A stretch of 64,000 nucleotides of DNA from a virus. The stretch spans positions 62,001-126,000 of the IMG/VR virus record IMGVR_UViG_3300036715_000626, one strand, 5' to 3'. Positions within the stretch are counted from its first letter, which is position 1; the number at the start of each line of letters is the position of its first letter. Shown here piece by piece: positions 33,576 through 43,809 of the stretch. The notes under the pieces were generated by a model, which saw only the letters and a list, made by a program, of their open reading frames with translations, was not told the origin of the DNA and did not search any database. The translations under genes and the position numbers were made by a program.

Positions 33576-36500
33576 TATAAGAATTTAGCATCCTTTTTCA
33601 AAGGATCTTTTTTCTGCATTTCTTTCCACTGGTCAAAAGTTATTACTTTAAACCCATCGATAGTTGTTCCGTCAATAGAAAATAATGATTTATCATTTAC
33701 ATTAGGTACAGCTATTTCATGGATAAAACTTAGATTACCAATATCTAACTGTGCACATTCTGAACCAGGTTTACAATTAGGTTTGTTCAGTTCCTTTTGA
33801 ATTTTTTCAAAGACATCTTTTTTAATACCTATATCCAAATCATTAGGATACCGCAATCCATGTATACCAAGAACAATACTTCCAAATAAAACAATAGAGT
33901 TTTTAGGTACGTCATGTTCAGAACAAAATGTTTTTAGCTCATCTAGCAGAGATTTAACACGCTTACTAATAACATCTTTTGAAGTTTTATCAACCTCTTT
34001 TAATCCTTCAGTAGCTACATCTCCAAAATACATATCGAGTGCTTTATCAGTTATAACAGACAATAATGTGCTAGTTGTCCCTATTAAATCGGGAGAGTTA
34101 ACAATCCTTGCTTTAATCGAAGTATTAGAGAACACAAGATCTATTTCTTTGTTATCCATAGTCTTCATATCATACTCGTATACTTCACCAACAGTAAACT
34201 TAAGTTGGTTACCTAAAATAGCTTTATCTCCGATACCCATAGTGTCTAGTACTTGGATATATATTTTTATTTCTACTTGGTCTGGTAATAATGATGTGCC
34301 ATTAACCCGATAGGTAGAATTAACACGACCCGTTTGTCCTACATCATGTTTAAGATCTTCATCAGTAAGCGCGATTAGATCTTGTAACGATTTAGACATG
34401 GTATCTAATTCACAATTGTAGTAAACTACTATTTTACTAATAGTCCCGCGCAACTTAGCTTTAGGAGAAACGTTTTTAAGATTTTGTAGAATTGCTAACG
34501 CTCGTTCGTCTAACTCTTTACCGTTAATAGAGATACCATCAGTTATAGTAAACAATACGTCACTAGGTTCTAATAAGGTTCCTTTCGGTTTAATGCCAAT
34601 TATATTATCAGTATTGCTAACAATGATAGATTTAACCTTAGTAACGGTAGCAGCCATCTCTTGATTCATTCTCTTAGAGATAGCAGCAGAGTCTTCAAAA
34701 GTTTGAATATCTTCCATCAACGCAACATTAACATAAATACCAGATTTGTAAATAACACGTTTACGATTAAACACATCTGGTTCGAAGAAACTAGTAGCAT
34801 ATGCTAATGTATCATCTTTAACTACAGTATCACCTACTATAAGAGAAGTAGTCATATAGTGGGTGTAACAACTACCAGATTCTTCTTTAGTAGTCCAAGA
34901 ACTTAATTTAATACGCTCTTGTTTTTTATCACTATACATAACCACAATTTCGGATTTAGTTACTTTAGTAACAATTCCGTCAGTACGAGCAATTTTAACA
35001 TATTTACCAGCTGCTTTAATAGGTAAGATAGCTTCATAACCAGTACGTACAAATGGAGCTCTCATATTGATCATCGGGATAGTATGTGAGTTCTGAATAT
35101 TGACGAAGTTCAATCTTTTTACATCCTCAGTTATTGCGAACGGAGCTAGCATAGAACTCGTGCTGAGTATGCTAGAGAATCCATTAGCATCGATGTCAAA
35201 ATTACCCACGATACCACGAGTATTAGATAAATTAGGATTAGCAGACATATAGGCGCTAATACCAACATCACCGCTATCTGGAGAAGATTCAGAAACTAAT
35301 CCTATCTCGCTACTATGCATTTCGCGAGTATCTCTAGACATACCTTCTTTACTTCTACCACCATGCCCTAAGTAGGTAATGGTTTCTGCTTGTTTCACTA
35401 TAGTAATAGGATTAAGATCATCAACCATAACCGTAGTGCTATCCTGATCTATTTTATTAACAACAGCATACGGATATACAGTCATTTTACTTCTACTAAA
35501 GAAACTACGATTACGGTGTTCTTTAATACTATTTACTAATTCACTATAGAGTATAGCAGAGATGCGTTCGTAACCTTTGATACTCATTTCGGTAATATTA
35601 TTAGGATTATTATAATTGTCATCAGAAAGTAAGTCAACTGCTTTTAACAACATACCTTTAAAGTTAACAGGTTGTTTAAGTTGCTCTAGAATAGTCATAG
35701 TCGTAGGATCTATAAACATTTCTTCTAAAAGTTTAATCTCGTTGATATATAGAATACTGAGCTTCATTAAGTTGAAAATGTTAGCAAACTTAGATCGTGT
35801 ATTCAAAGTATCTTTAGGAACACTAACTAAAGTAGTGTTCATAGTAGATAATCCATAGAATACCATATCAGCTTGTTTATGTGTTTTTTCAAAAATATAT
35901 TTATAATCTTTAAACGTTACTACATATTCATTAGCTGCTATGGTTGTTCGTACACTCATAGGAACTATTCTAAACTCAGGTTTTAACAAATGAATAAGAT
36001 TATCAAACCCAATATAATACGCTAGTAAAAATCCTACCGGAAATTGTTCCTTATAAATGCGCACATTAGCATATTCAATAGGTCCAGAATCTTTATGGAT
36101 ATTTAACATCTTAAAGATATCATCGATCTCATGATACTTCTTACCTTCATATCGATACAGCTTACTGTTCATATCCATTACAACAGGAGTAGTTCCAACA
36201 GTACCAACCATAACAGTACCATTATCCTCTATACCTTTAAGCATATCATCAGTCAGGTCTTTTATCATTTTCTTACGGTTATAGTAATCAAAACTAAAGG
36301 AAATGTTTCCGTAACGGAAAGCTTTAATATATCGAGATATAATATTGTAATCTTCAGGAAGAACAGCATCAATATTTTCAATAGTGAGCATAACAATATC
36401 TTTAAGTTTATTGTCTACTTCATATTTAGCTATAAGTTGTTTTCTAAACCAGTAGCCGATGTCATCTTTCTTAAAGGTAGCATTAGTTACGAATAGTTTA

Positions 36501-38281
36501 CCATACTGACTTGACAACGCCACAGTACCACGATCGATTTTACGTATAGGAAGATCCGCACGCATTTTTCTCATCGTATACGTATTACCGGCTAACTTGA
36601 AGGTTCCATCTTCGTTTACCTTCGGTAGTATAACTTTGATAGTAGATGGCTTACCATTAAGAGAAGTCATTTTAACAGTATGCGTTTCAGTTCCACCTAG
36701 AACAGATTCTTCTTCAACCACAGTATGTTCTTCTATAATATTACCAGTATTCTGAACTGCTTGGAAGGTTCTAACGATATCCTTATGCAGCTGTTCTTTA
36801 ATGTATTTTTTATCAATATTAACAACAGTATTGGTGTTGTATTCTTTATCAAAGACAACGGCGTTATCTTCAATTTTAGTATCTTGCTTAGAAACAGCAT
36901 AGTTATCTTTAGAAGTATCTAACAATCCACCCAGTGTAATATCATCATTCTCATATGGAGACTTAGCTTCATTTTGAGTTGTTATTATAGATTGTAATCG
37001 AGCAGATTCTTTCTTAGACATGTAGCCGGATTCACCAAGTACCGATATCTCAGTACTTAATTTATTAATAGGATCGATCTTTTCACTATAGAGAGCTGTT
37101 ATGGTACTTACAGTAGGTGCTGGGGCAATATTCTCTATAATATCATTAAGTTCAGAACTGGTTGTTTTAACAACCTCAGGTTCAGTATCCATATCATCAT
37201 CTGCGAGATCATTACTCTCTACGACGTCATCATTTTTCTCAGGTATGTTTTTATCAAGAACTGAATCGATGTCCACAACAGTAGTTGTGTCACCCACAAC
37301 AGTAGTTTTATCTGTAAGTTCGGTTTTACCAGTAGCTGTGACATCAGATAGTTTAATGGCGATATCTTTATCGTCTTTATCATTAGCGATAGTATCTAGA
37401 GATTCAGATTTACCATTCAGTGTTCTGAATAACATCACGTACAATAACTTACGAACAGTAGCTGCTTTATACTTAGCTAACTTACCTAAACGAGTTTCAG
37501 TGGTGTATTCAGCAACGATACTGGATAACACATTTAGATTAACCATAACTAACTTATTGTCTAGATTCAATAACAATGTTACTTTGTCTAACATACCGTT
37601 ATCGATTTTACTAAATATACTCGACTCTTTTAATTCAGGGGTTAAATACTTCCAGAGTTCTAATACATTCATATACCGATAATCGGTAAAGATATTTAAA
37701 GAACTTCTTGACAGATTAGCTGCGGCTCTGTCAAATTGTTGTCTGGATGGTAATGATGGCGGTAGATCCAGCAATATAAAAACATTACGATCAGTTACAT
37801 ATTTGTTACCACTAGTATTTGCAATTACCGTTTCCATAACATTACTATACTTGTAGTATTCCGCTAACGGGTTAATTACATACTTATACATATGGTTAAG
37901 AGAACCATAGTTAATAACTAAAAGATCCCTAGATAACATAGGAACTGTTTTAACATTTGGTTTAATAAACTTAAAGATCTTTTCATTTTTAGATATTTCT
38001 GTAATTACCGATAACGGAGTTAAGTTCAAATGTCGAAAATGCCCCAATAGCGGAATTTCAGGATACGTCAATATAGTATCTACAAAAAGCTTACCAGGTA
38101 TCTTATCGAAATAAGCATACTCTTTAGTCGGGTTAACTGTTAGATCAGATACTTTTGACCAATGAAAGATGGTGTCCAATGGAAATATAAATTCTTTAGC
38201 ATTTAGGATTACTGGTTCCAGAAAGTTAGATATCTTTCTAATACCGTATTTTCGATAGTGTTGTTCAAAGTGTAATAACAT
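33575..38281 (-). CDS. Virion RNA polymerase beta subunit, unsplit, with nucleotidyltransferase-like C-terminus
   Basis: A 1568-residue protein. The middle and C-terminal parts contain beta hallmarks in order: LGHGGRSKEGMSRDTREMH with an SSPDSGDVGIS segment (the region of bacterial ETPEGPNIGL, about residue 975), NSHTIPMINMRAPF, and MGIGDKAILGNQL (bacterial GDKMAGRHGNKG, about 1350). phiKZ has this subunit as two genes (gp178 and gp149). An acidic linker lies near 320-400. The last 110 residues hold LFGSIVLGIHGLRYPNDLDIG (G1467, S1468, D1481, D1483), a Pol-beta-type nucleotidyltransferase signature. Order after protease/gp176/gp177 genes points to the virion, injected polymerase. Confidence 0.85.
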   Translation of the reverse strand: MLLHFEQHYRKYGIRKISNFLEPVILNAKEFIFPLDTIFHWSKVSDLTVNPTKEYAYFDKIPGKLFVDTILTYPEIPLLGHFRHLNLTPLSVITEISKNEKIFKFIKPNVKTVPMLSRDLLVINYGSLNHMYKYVINPLAEYYKYSNVMETVIANTSGNKYVTDRNVFILLDLPPSLPSRQQFDRAAANLSRSSLNIFTDYRYMNVLELWKYLTPELKESSIFSKIDNGMLDKVTLLLNLDNKLVMVNLNVLSSIVAEYTTETRLGKLAKYKAATVRKLLYVMLFRTLNGKSESLDTIANDKDDKDIAIKLSDVTATGKTELTDKTTVVGDTTTVVDIDSVLDKNIPEKNDDVVESNDLADDDMDTEPEVVKTTSSELNDIIENIAPAPTVSTITALYSEKIDPINKLSTEISVLGESGYMSKKESARLQSIITTQNEAKSPYENDDITLGGLLDTSKDNYAVSKQDTKIEDNAVVFDKEYNTNTVVNIDKKYIKEQLHKDIVRTFQAVQNTGNIIEEHTVVEEESVLGGTETHTVKMTSLNGKPSTIKVILPKVNEDGTFKLAGNTYTMRKMRADLPIRKIDRGTVALSSQYGKLFVTNATFKKDDIGYWFRKQLIAKYEVDNKLKDIVMLTIENIDAVLPEDYNIISRYIKAFRYGNISFSFDYYNRKKMIKDLTDDMLKGIEDNGTVMVGTVGTTPVVMDMNSKLYRYEGKKYHEIDDIFKMLNIHKDSGPIEYANVRIYKEQFPVGFLLAYYIGFDNLIHLLKPEFRIVPMSVRTTIAANEYVVTFKDYKYIFEKTHKQADMVFYGLSTMNTTLVSVPKDTLNTRSKFANIFNLMKLSILYINEIKLLEEMFIDPTTMTILEQLKQPVNFKGMLLKAVDLLSDDNYNNPNNITEMSIKGYERISAILYSELVNSIKEHRNRSFFSRSKMTVYPYAVVNKIDQDSTTVMVDDLNPITIVKQAETITYLGHGGRSKEGMSRDTREMHSSEIGLVSESSPDSGDVGISAYMSANPNLSNTRGIVGNFDIDANGFSSILSTSSMLAPFAITEDVKRLNFVNIQNSHTIPMINMRAPFVRTGYEAILPIKAAGKYVKIARTDGIVTKVTKSEIVVMYSDKKQERIKLSSWTTKEESGSCYTHYMTTSLIVGDTVVKDDTLAYATSFFEPDVFNRKRVIYKSGIYVNVALMEDIQTFEDSAAISKRMNQEMAATVTKVKSIIVSNTDNIIGIKPKGTLLEPSDVLFTITDGISINGKELDERALAILQNLKNVSPKAKLRGTISKIVVYYNCELDTMSKSLQDLIALTDEDLKHDVGQTGRVNSTYRVNGTSLLPDQVEIKIYIQVLDTMGIGDKAILGNQLKFTVGEVYEYDMKTMDNKEIDLVFSNTSIKARIVNSPDLIGTTSTLLSVITDKALDMYFGDVATEGLKEVDKTSKDVISKRVKSLLDELKTFCSEHDVPKNSIVLFGSIVLGIHGLRYPNDLDIGIKKDVFEKIQKELNKPNCKPGSECAQLDIGNLSFIHEIAVPNVNDKSLFSIDGTTIDGFKVITFDQWKEMQKKDPLKKDAKFL

Positions 38282-38354
38282 AGTTATCCTTTAGTCTTCT
38301 TCAATAATGACCGTCGATATCATTATTTTTTGATTACTAACAAAAGGAAATATT

Positions 38355-39146
38355 ATGAACGCTATTATAAAAGCACTTACGGATTTACCATATACTGTTC
38401 CTGTAGAAATATTAAATATTGCTTTTTACGAAAATAGCACACATGTAAATACTATCATTCCGTTAGAAGAACGTATCACTACACAGGTTATACGTCAGCG
38501 TGTATTACAAGATTTAAATATCGTAGGCGGGGTAGAGATACGTATTGATACGGGTCAATGTTTTATGCAACAAGTTAACTACAACGAGTTTACTATTCAA
38601 GTACCAAAAGCAGTTACTGGAGGAAGATCCATTGTTAGTGTGCTTTCGTTGGTAGCTAACAGTATGATGGCTGCTTCTGACACCGCATACACTATACCAC
38701 AACAAACTGAGAACGCGATGCTTAAAATGTATAATAACTTAGCAAGTGCTAATGTTATACAAACTTCACGTTTAGAGTTAATCGGTGAAAATATGGTATT
38801 GGTACAAGATCCTAATCTTTCTCTTATTAATTCAGTGCTGCGATGTACAGTAGAAAACAATAACAATCTTGAAAATATCCACCCTAGATCATATCTAGAT
38901 GTGAGCAAATTAGTGTCATTAGCAGTTAAAAGTTTTGTATATTCAAGACTTAAAATTAAACTTGATCAAGGTTATATTTACGGCGGGCATGAGCTTGGTG
39001 TTATCACAGAGATAGTTGATAGTTATGCGGATGCTGAGGAATTGTATCAAGAGTTCTTAAGAACTAAGATGCGTAAAATTCTGTTTATGAATAACCGTGA
39101 ATCTGTTAATAGACTTATTAAGAGTATGTTAAGCAATAATATTTAA
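38355..39146 (+). CDS. Putative virion protein, 263 aa
   Basis: A 263-residue plus-strand protein divergent from RNAP beta, with an AAAAGGAA site. It has beta-rich N-terminal and helical C-terminal halves (LYQEFLRTKMRKILFMNN). No motif. Ten bases separate it from the GNAT gene, so both are probably one operon. Confidence 0.65.
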   Translation: MNAIIKALTDLPYTVPVEILNIAFYENSTHVNTIIPLEERITTQVIRQRVLQDLNIVGGVEIRIDTGQCFMQQVNYNEFTIQVPKAVTGGRSIVSVLSLVANSMMAASDTAYTIPQQTENAMLKMYNNLASANVIQTSRLELIGENMVLVQDPNLSLINSVLRCTVENNNNLENIHPRSYLDVSKLVSLAVKSFVYSRLKIKLDQGYIYGGHELGVITEIVDSYADAEELYQEFLRTKMRKILFMNNRESVNRLIKSMLSNNI

Positions 39147-39155
39147 GGAAATAAT

Positions 39156-39623
39156 ATGGGTATCTTTGATAGATTATCTGCGGAAGAAATAAATTCTTTT
39201 AATATTCGTAGGTTAGAAGCGAATCATGAAGATATCTTAGGGGTAAAAAATAGTTTATCAGAAGGTTTTGATACAGAGTATCCTTATAAAACTACTAAAA
39301 AATCTTTTGACACCTATGAATATTATGGGATAATCGACAATGGTTTATATAGTGTTATTGGTGTTGCGTTTGCGGATAAAAATACTAAACCTGATTATAT
39401 TAAGAAAGCTATTAAATCTAAACGCTATATTGTTATTGCTAATTTAGTTTCTAGGAAAAAAGGGAGAGGTAAATTACTCGTGGAGTATGTTCTTAATAAA
39501 TATAGTTCATTCCCATGTTATCTAACCTCACGGACTAAAAGTCTTATACCCTATTATGAACAGTTCGGATTTAAACTAATAGAAACTGATAAAGAGAATC
39601 ACTATCCTATGGTGCGTCAATAG
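39156..39623 (+). CDS. GNAT-family N-acetyltransferase-like protein, 155 aa
   Basis: The GNAT acetyl-CoA loop is recognisable: LVSRKKGRGKLLVEYVLN (Q/RxxGxG/A variant) followed by a helix, then LTSRTKSLIPYYEQFGFKL, the typical YxxxGF C-terminal motif. Such enzymes acetylate amines on proteins, nucleotides or antibiotics; the target is unknown. AAGGAA site; it ends in the convergent palindrome. Confidence 0.8.
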   Translation: MGIFDRLSAEEINSFNIRRLEANHEDILGVKNSLSEGFDTEYPYKTTKKSFDTYEYYGIIDNGLYSVIGVAFADKNTKPDYIKKAIKSKRYIVIANLVSRKKGRGKLLVEYVLNKYSSFPCYLTSRTKSLIPYYEQFGFKLIETDKENHYPMVRQ

Positions 39624-39658
39624 TAACTACACTGCAGCATAGCTGCAGTGTAGTTACT
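39622..39658. terminator. Convergent terminator palindrome
   Basis: A 17-bp perfect stem (AGTAACTACACTGCAGC, loop of 3) joins the stops of converging genes at 39623 and 39658. Confidence 0.8.
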
Positions 39659-40269
39659 TATTTACATTTTTGTGCTTTAACACAGGCCTCAAGTGCGGCA
39701 TGTTTAGCTAGTAGTGCATCGTACCTTACCTTAAGTTCTAAGTACATAGTAAGATGTGATTTATCAACTGTTTTCTTATGCGCAAGAAGTGCTCTAAAAG
39801 TAGCATCCTGATCTTCGCTATACAGTATCACTGCAGAAGCCAATACTGTTTTAGCAACAGAATTAATACCAACAGTGTTATAAACTACTTCTTGTACTTG
39901 TGTTTCCACAAGTGATAAATCATAATCAAGTGGTAACGGTCCCAACGGGATAGCGATTACTTTCTCCATATACTGAACACCGCTAATATCAGGCATAGAT
40001 AATATACGGTTACCAGGAACATAGAATAATTCATTACCCGTAGTAGAAAATACCACGATAGGAATATTGGCATCGACATCAGCTTTAAAGTCCGCTTCGC
40101 TAAGACCTACAGCTTTATAGATAGTGTCGTAAGGTTGTTCATTAGAGTTATAGAGTTCTACTAACGAACGTATACTCGTTACGACGTATATTTGGTTACT
40201 TGGTATAATGGTATTGAAGGGCTCCGAGAATACGAAGACACCTTTACTGTTTATAGGAGGTATTAACAT
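39658..40269 (-). CDS. Putative baseplate/virion protein, 203 aa
   Basis: A 203-residue protein with a beta-rich first half (GVFVFSEPFNTIIPSNQIYV) and a helical C-terminus ending in a Cys/Lys tail. It lies downstream of the spike gene by 25 bases, with an AAAGGAA site. A structural role is inferred only from context. Confidence 0.6.
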   Translation of the reverse strand: MLIPPINSKGVFVFSEPFNTIIPSNQIYVVTSIRSLVELYNSNEQPYDTIYKAVGLSEADFKADVDANIPIVVFSTTGNELFYVPGNRILSMPDISGVQYMEKVIAIPLGPLPLDYDLSLVETQVQEVVYNTVGINSVAKTVLASAVILYSEDQDATFRALLAHKKTVDKSHLTMYLELKVRYDALLAKHAALEACVKAQKCK

Positions 40270-40294
40270 TTATTTCCTTTATAGAACATCTCAC

Positions 40295-41134
40295 TTATTT
40301 TTTAAAACTATCGATTTTAGCTTTTATAGCTTCATATTTAGAAGAACTACCAGGTGATAATGAAGTAGGTGCTCCTAAATTACCAATATGTTGTTCAGAC
40401 ATCATAGCACTGACTAATTCAGATAGTACCGATATCAATTCATTTCCACCATTGGAGATAGACAATTTTTGTAAAGTAATATCAAGGTTTTCTTCGATAT
40501 TCTGTGTGATATTCTTAGTAGCTATTTTAATGTTTTCATTAGTATTAATGGTTAAGGTATCTTCTTTACTATCAAGCATAATAAGATTGTCTTTACCATC
40601 TTCTATTATTAGCTTACCATTACTAGTATCGATTTGTATATCATAGGTAGTATATTCACCGTCACTTATGCTAGTATGCAAACTCACATGTTTATTAATT
40701 GTATCAACTGCCAAAGTGTAATATGGATCATCAGGTGCGTTAGTAACGCTTAGTTTGTTAGAGAACGCATAAATAACTTTTTCTCGTTTACGTAAGTCAA
40801 CTTCGTTATAAAGATTAACCCAGAAATACTTATCAGAATCTCCAAACTTATATAGCCCAACCGTCTCACCTTTACACACCATAGGAGGAGTTATTCTGTT
40901 AGGGTTACCATAGGCTAACCACTTAGCAGTAACGGTTGTTGTTTTAACAACAGTAGTAGTGTTAACACCACCATTAAGATCAGTGCTTGTGATAGTCTTA
41001 CCTACTTCAGTAGAGATGTCACCATCTATATTAGGAAAATGCTCTATTGGAGTAGCATCAATATAAGGTGAGTCTTCTCTGCTATCTTTAGCAACAAGAC
41101 CAAGTGAATGAAATACGAATTGACTCTTTGCCAT
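40295..41134 (-). CDS. Baseplate central spike protein (phiKZ gp164-like)
   Basis: It has an OB-like N-terminal region with VTAKWLAYGNPNRITPPMV and KGETVGLYKFGDSDKYFW, typical of gp5/gpV-type spike proteins. A repetitive beta segment (DTLTINTNENIKIATKNIT) consistent with an intertwined beta helix follows, then a short Ser/Gly C-terminus. Spikes pierce the outer membrane at the tip of contractile tails. It resembles what I recall of phiKZ gp164 in order and motifs. Minus-strand neighbour of DNA polymerase and small virion genes. Confidence 0.75.
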   Translation of the reverse strand: MAKSQFVFHSLGLVAKDSREDSPYIDATPIEHFPNIDGDISTEVGKTITSTDLNGGVNTTTVVKTTTVTAKWLAYGNPNRITPPMVCKGETVGLYKFGDSDKYFWVNLYNEVDLRKREKVIYAFSNKLSVTNAPDDPYYTLAVDTINKHVSLHTSISDGEYTTYDIQIDTSNGKLIIEDGKDNLIMLDSKEDTLTINTNENIKIATKNITQNIEENLDITLQKLSISNGGNELISVLSELVSAMMSEQHIGNLGAPTSLSPGSSSKYEAIKAKIDSFKK

Positions 41135-41143
41135 AGTTTTCCT

Positions 41144-43267
41144 TTAATATCCAGATTCGCTAATTAATTTACCGTTATGACGGTAATACCCTACTGACTC
41201 AAGTACAAGATACAGCATATTAAGATTGTCCATAACGATACGTTTCATATCGATAGCTTCAATAATCTCTTCAGGGATACCAGAACTCGCTACAATACTC
41301 ACAGCAGGTCTAAATGTACCTAAAGTAGGTTTGTTATGCTTAACCATAAAGTTCTTTAATCGTTCCTTAATTTCAGGATCTTTTAGATTCTCTAGGTATT
41401 CGTCAGTATCTTTTTTACTCTTTAATTTAGTAGGTATCTTAATAATCATATACGTCGGATCACCAGGAGTGCCATACTTATCAGCAAATACTTCATTCCA
41501 AAGCATGTGATGTATAAATGGTGACTGAGTTGGGTCTAGTTTATAAGAACCAGCTTCTTTAATCTTATCTCGTTTAAAGATAGAAATATCACCACTTTTA
41601 ATTCTGGTTATAAGAGAACGCTCTAACTCAGCGGCTTTATGGACGTATTCGTATAAACTTATTTTTTCATTGTTAGAAATCTTTTTATTAATTTCTTTAA
41701 TTATGTTATGACCTTCTTTAACGATATCTTGGTCAATAGCAGAAGCTAATAGGTGTACACCTTTAAGTTCTAGTTCGGGTTCTGAAAATACGTTACCTTC
41801 TTGCACCGCGGTATCTGCAAAATAGTGCTTACTAACATTAGTTGCCGTAAATACAGGCCAGAAATACTCATTCTTCATTTTTAACAATTCTACTAAAGAA
41901 GTTTCAACATTCATATTCCTAGCGAACAGTTTAAGATTATGGTCAACTACTTGAGTATTGATTGTCATAACAGCAGCTGCTAACCCAACTGCTTCTGGTG
42001 AGAACTTAGTATAACCAAAGTACCACTCAACCCACTTGTCATAACTACCACACGTACTATCAGTATCGGATAACACGATAGCGTCTCTTAACATATCTTT
42101 AATATAAGCAATCCCAGCAGGCATAACACTAGAAGTAAAGAATATTCTAAAAAATGGTTTGTACTCTAATAACGTATCGGTAATATGTTTGGAAGTAGAG
42201 GCTAATGACATTAATAGATCTGGATTACTTTTCGCAAGTTCGCCGTAGTCTATACTCATACCACGAATCTCGTCAATCCAGATATGGTGTGTTAATATGT
42301 TAATACCTTCCGGAGCTTTCTTAAGATCTTTAAGATTATCAACGCTACCAGTAGTTACCTTAGCAGACATTTTTGTTAGAAGAGTTTTTATAAATTCTTC
42401 ATTATAGATACGTAAATGGTGTAAATCATTTAGATACATTACTGCGGCTAGTTGGTATGGAGTTAGTTTCATTAAGAAATCAAGAATAGTTTTCTCAAAG
42501 ACAGGATCTCTCCAATAATGTTTACTAGAATAAATCAAACTATCAAATACTTCAGTAGCGGTAGGTTTATATAGCTTGTATTTTTCTATAACATGCTCAA
42601 CGGTATTCATATGTAGGTTACTTACGATACTTACAATGTAGTTATACATAATCTCAGGACTACGTAAATGCTTGTTACCGGCAATAACAGATTCACTTAT
42701 GGCATTACCTATAGAGGCTACCGATCGTGTGATAGACGTGAGCGTATAGTGCGCTGTCGGGTTATATAGAATAGTAGACTTACTAGCATATGCTCCAGAG
42801 AGTGAGTTATTCTGAATCTTACGTGTTTTTTGTAAAGTTTCATAGTATAAACTACGGTCACCATCACCAGCTTGTTTAAATTTAAAAGCGTTATGTTTAT
42901 CTTGCTTACGTAAGGCTATGTTAATAGACAGAAAGTCAGCGTGTAGACTTTTCTTTTTAGAAGGATGCATGTAACAAGTAAACGAAGGGACAATAACCTC
43001 GCCATTTGCGATAACATCTTTTATATAATCGGTTATTTTATCTTCTTTAACGACAGTGTCACCATTTTCTTCTCTATAACTATACTTAATAATAGGATTC
43101 TTAATAGGTTGTTTTTTAAGAATGGTTTTTACAAGCTTATTAGCTTGCTCTATAGGAATACCTTTATCAATAGCTAAGAATTCTGTAGCTTGGGCAAAGT
43201 AATCTTTTACGGGTGCTAAATTTATCTCATATTCTTCGTTAGGTCTTTTAAAAACGTAATCGCTCAT
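41144..43267 (-). CDS. DNA polymerase family B, C-terminal (fingers/palm/thumb) part, 707 aa
   Basis: Motif B is clear (TRKIQNNSLSGAYAS, about residue 155, Kx3NSxYG type) and motif C is IVLSDTDSTC (about residue 400). Upstream is a finger-like helix pair (KKKSLHADFLSINIALRKQD). There is no exonuclease domain and no DxxSLYP motif A before motif B, so another polypeptide must supply them. The active site is thus split between two genes. It lies among structural genes, with an AAAGGG site at ATG 43267. Confidence 0.8.
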   Translation of the reverse strand: MSDYVFKRPNEEYEINLAPVKDYFAQATEFLAIDKGIPIEQANKLVKTILKKQPIKNPIIKYSYREENGDTVVKEDKITDYIKDVIANGEVIVPSFTCYMHPSKKKSLHADFLSINIALRKQDKHNAFKFKQAGDGDRSLYYETLQKTRKIQNNSLSGAYASKSTILYNPTAHYTLTSITRSVASIGNAISESVIAGNKHLRSPEIMYNYIVSIVSNLHMNTVEHVIEKYKLYKPTATEVFDSLIYSSKHYWRDPVFEKTILDFLMKLTPYQLAAVMYLNDLHHLRIYNEEFIKTLLTKMSAKVTTGSVDNLKDLKKAPEGINILTHHIWIDEIRGMSIDYGELAKSNPDLLMSLASTSKHITDTLLEYKPFFRIFFTSSVMPAGIAYIKDMLRDAIVLSDTDSTCGSYDKWVEWYFGYTKFSPEAVGLAAAVMTINTQVVDHNLKLFARNMNVETSLVELLKMKNEYFWPVFTATNVSKHYFADTAVQEGNVFSEPELELKGVHLLASAIDQDIVKEGHNIIKEINKKISNNEKISLYEYVHKAAELERSLITRIKSGDISIFKRDKIKEAGSYKLDPTQSPFIHHMLWNEVFADKYGTPGDPTYMIIKIPTKLKSKKDTDEYLENLKDPEIKERLKNFMVKHNKPTLGTFRPAVSIVASSGIPEEIIEAIDMKRIVMDNLNMLYLVLESVGYYRHNGKLISESGY

Positions 43268-43317
43268 GTTCTACCCTTTGTTTAATCAAAAATTACTCAC
43301 TCTTCAAAATTATATTA

Positions 43318-43360
43318 CGGATATAAATAACAGTATACCTAGGGATATCCCTAGGTATAC
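43318..43360 (-). terminator. Intrinsic terminator
   Basis: A 28-base perfect palindrome (43333-43360, GTATACCTAGGGAT and its complement) lies after the 127-aa gene; TGTTATTTATATCC follows on the minus strand. Confidence 0.75.
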
Positions 43361-43361
43361 T

Positions 43362-43745
43362 TTAGAATGTTTTTATATCGAAATTGACATACCCGAGTTC
43401 CAGCATTCTGTTACGTAGAATAGCCAGATCATCACTTGTAACGTTTAAAAGATCAATACGAATATTAGTAGTGGTAACGCTTGTGATAGAATTGACGTCT
43501 AACCACTCATATGCCAATACTACTTTTTCTTTGTTAATGTTTTCTAATAGAACAAAAGTACAAATACCAATATCTGGTAATGCCGGTATAGTATTTTTTA
43601 GAACTGTGTGTAACGTAGACACATCACGATACTTAATAGCTTCGCTAACAGTCATCAGTGCTTTTACGCGCATGTTTGTAAACGAGCTACCTAATACAGC
43701 TGGTGATAAAGTAGAAAATGAATAAGTTTGATTAACTGTTAACAT
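43362..43745 (-). CDS. Putative virion protein, 127 aa
   Basis: A compact beta-rich 127-residue protein (QTYSFSTLSPAVLGSSFTN at the N-terminus) with an AAAAGGAT site, set off by terminators on both sides. It is possibly a small baseplate or capsid component. No recognised family. Confidence 0.6.
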   Translation of the reverse strand: MLTVNQTYSFSTLSPAVLGSSFTNMRVKALMTVSEAIKYRDVSTLHTVLKNTIPALPDIGICTFVLLENINKEKVVLAYEWLDVNSITSVTTTNIRIDLLNVTSDDLAILRNRMLELGYVNFDIKTF

Positions 43746-43766
43746 AAATTATCCTTTTGATATTGT

Positions 43767-43809
43767 CAATTAAAATAAAAAAAAATAACAACGGATGGTT
43801 ACCGTTGTT
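43767..43809 (-). terminator. Intrinsic terminator
   Basis: Stem AACAACGG/CCGTTGTT is followed on the minus strand by ATTTTTTTTTATTTT, ending the six-gene cluster. Confidence 0.9.
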
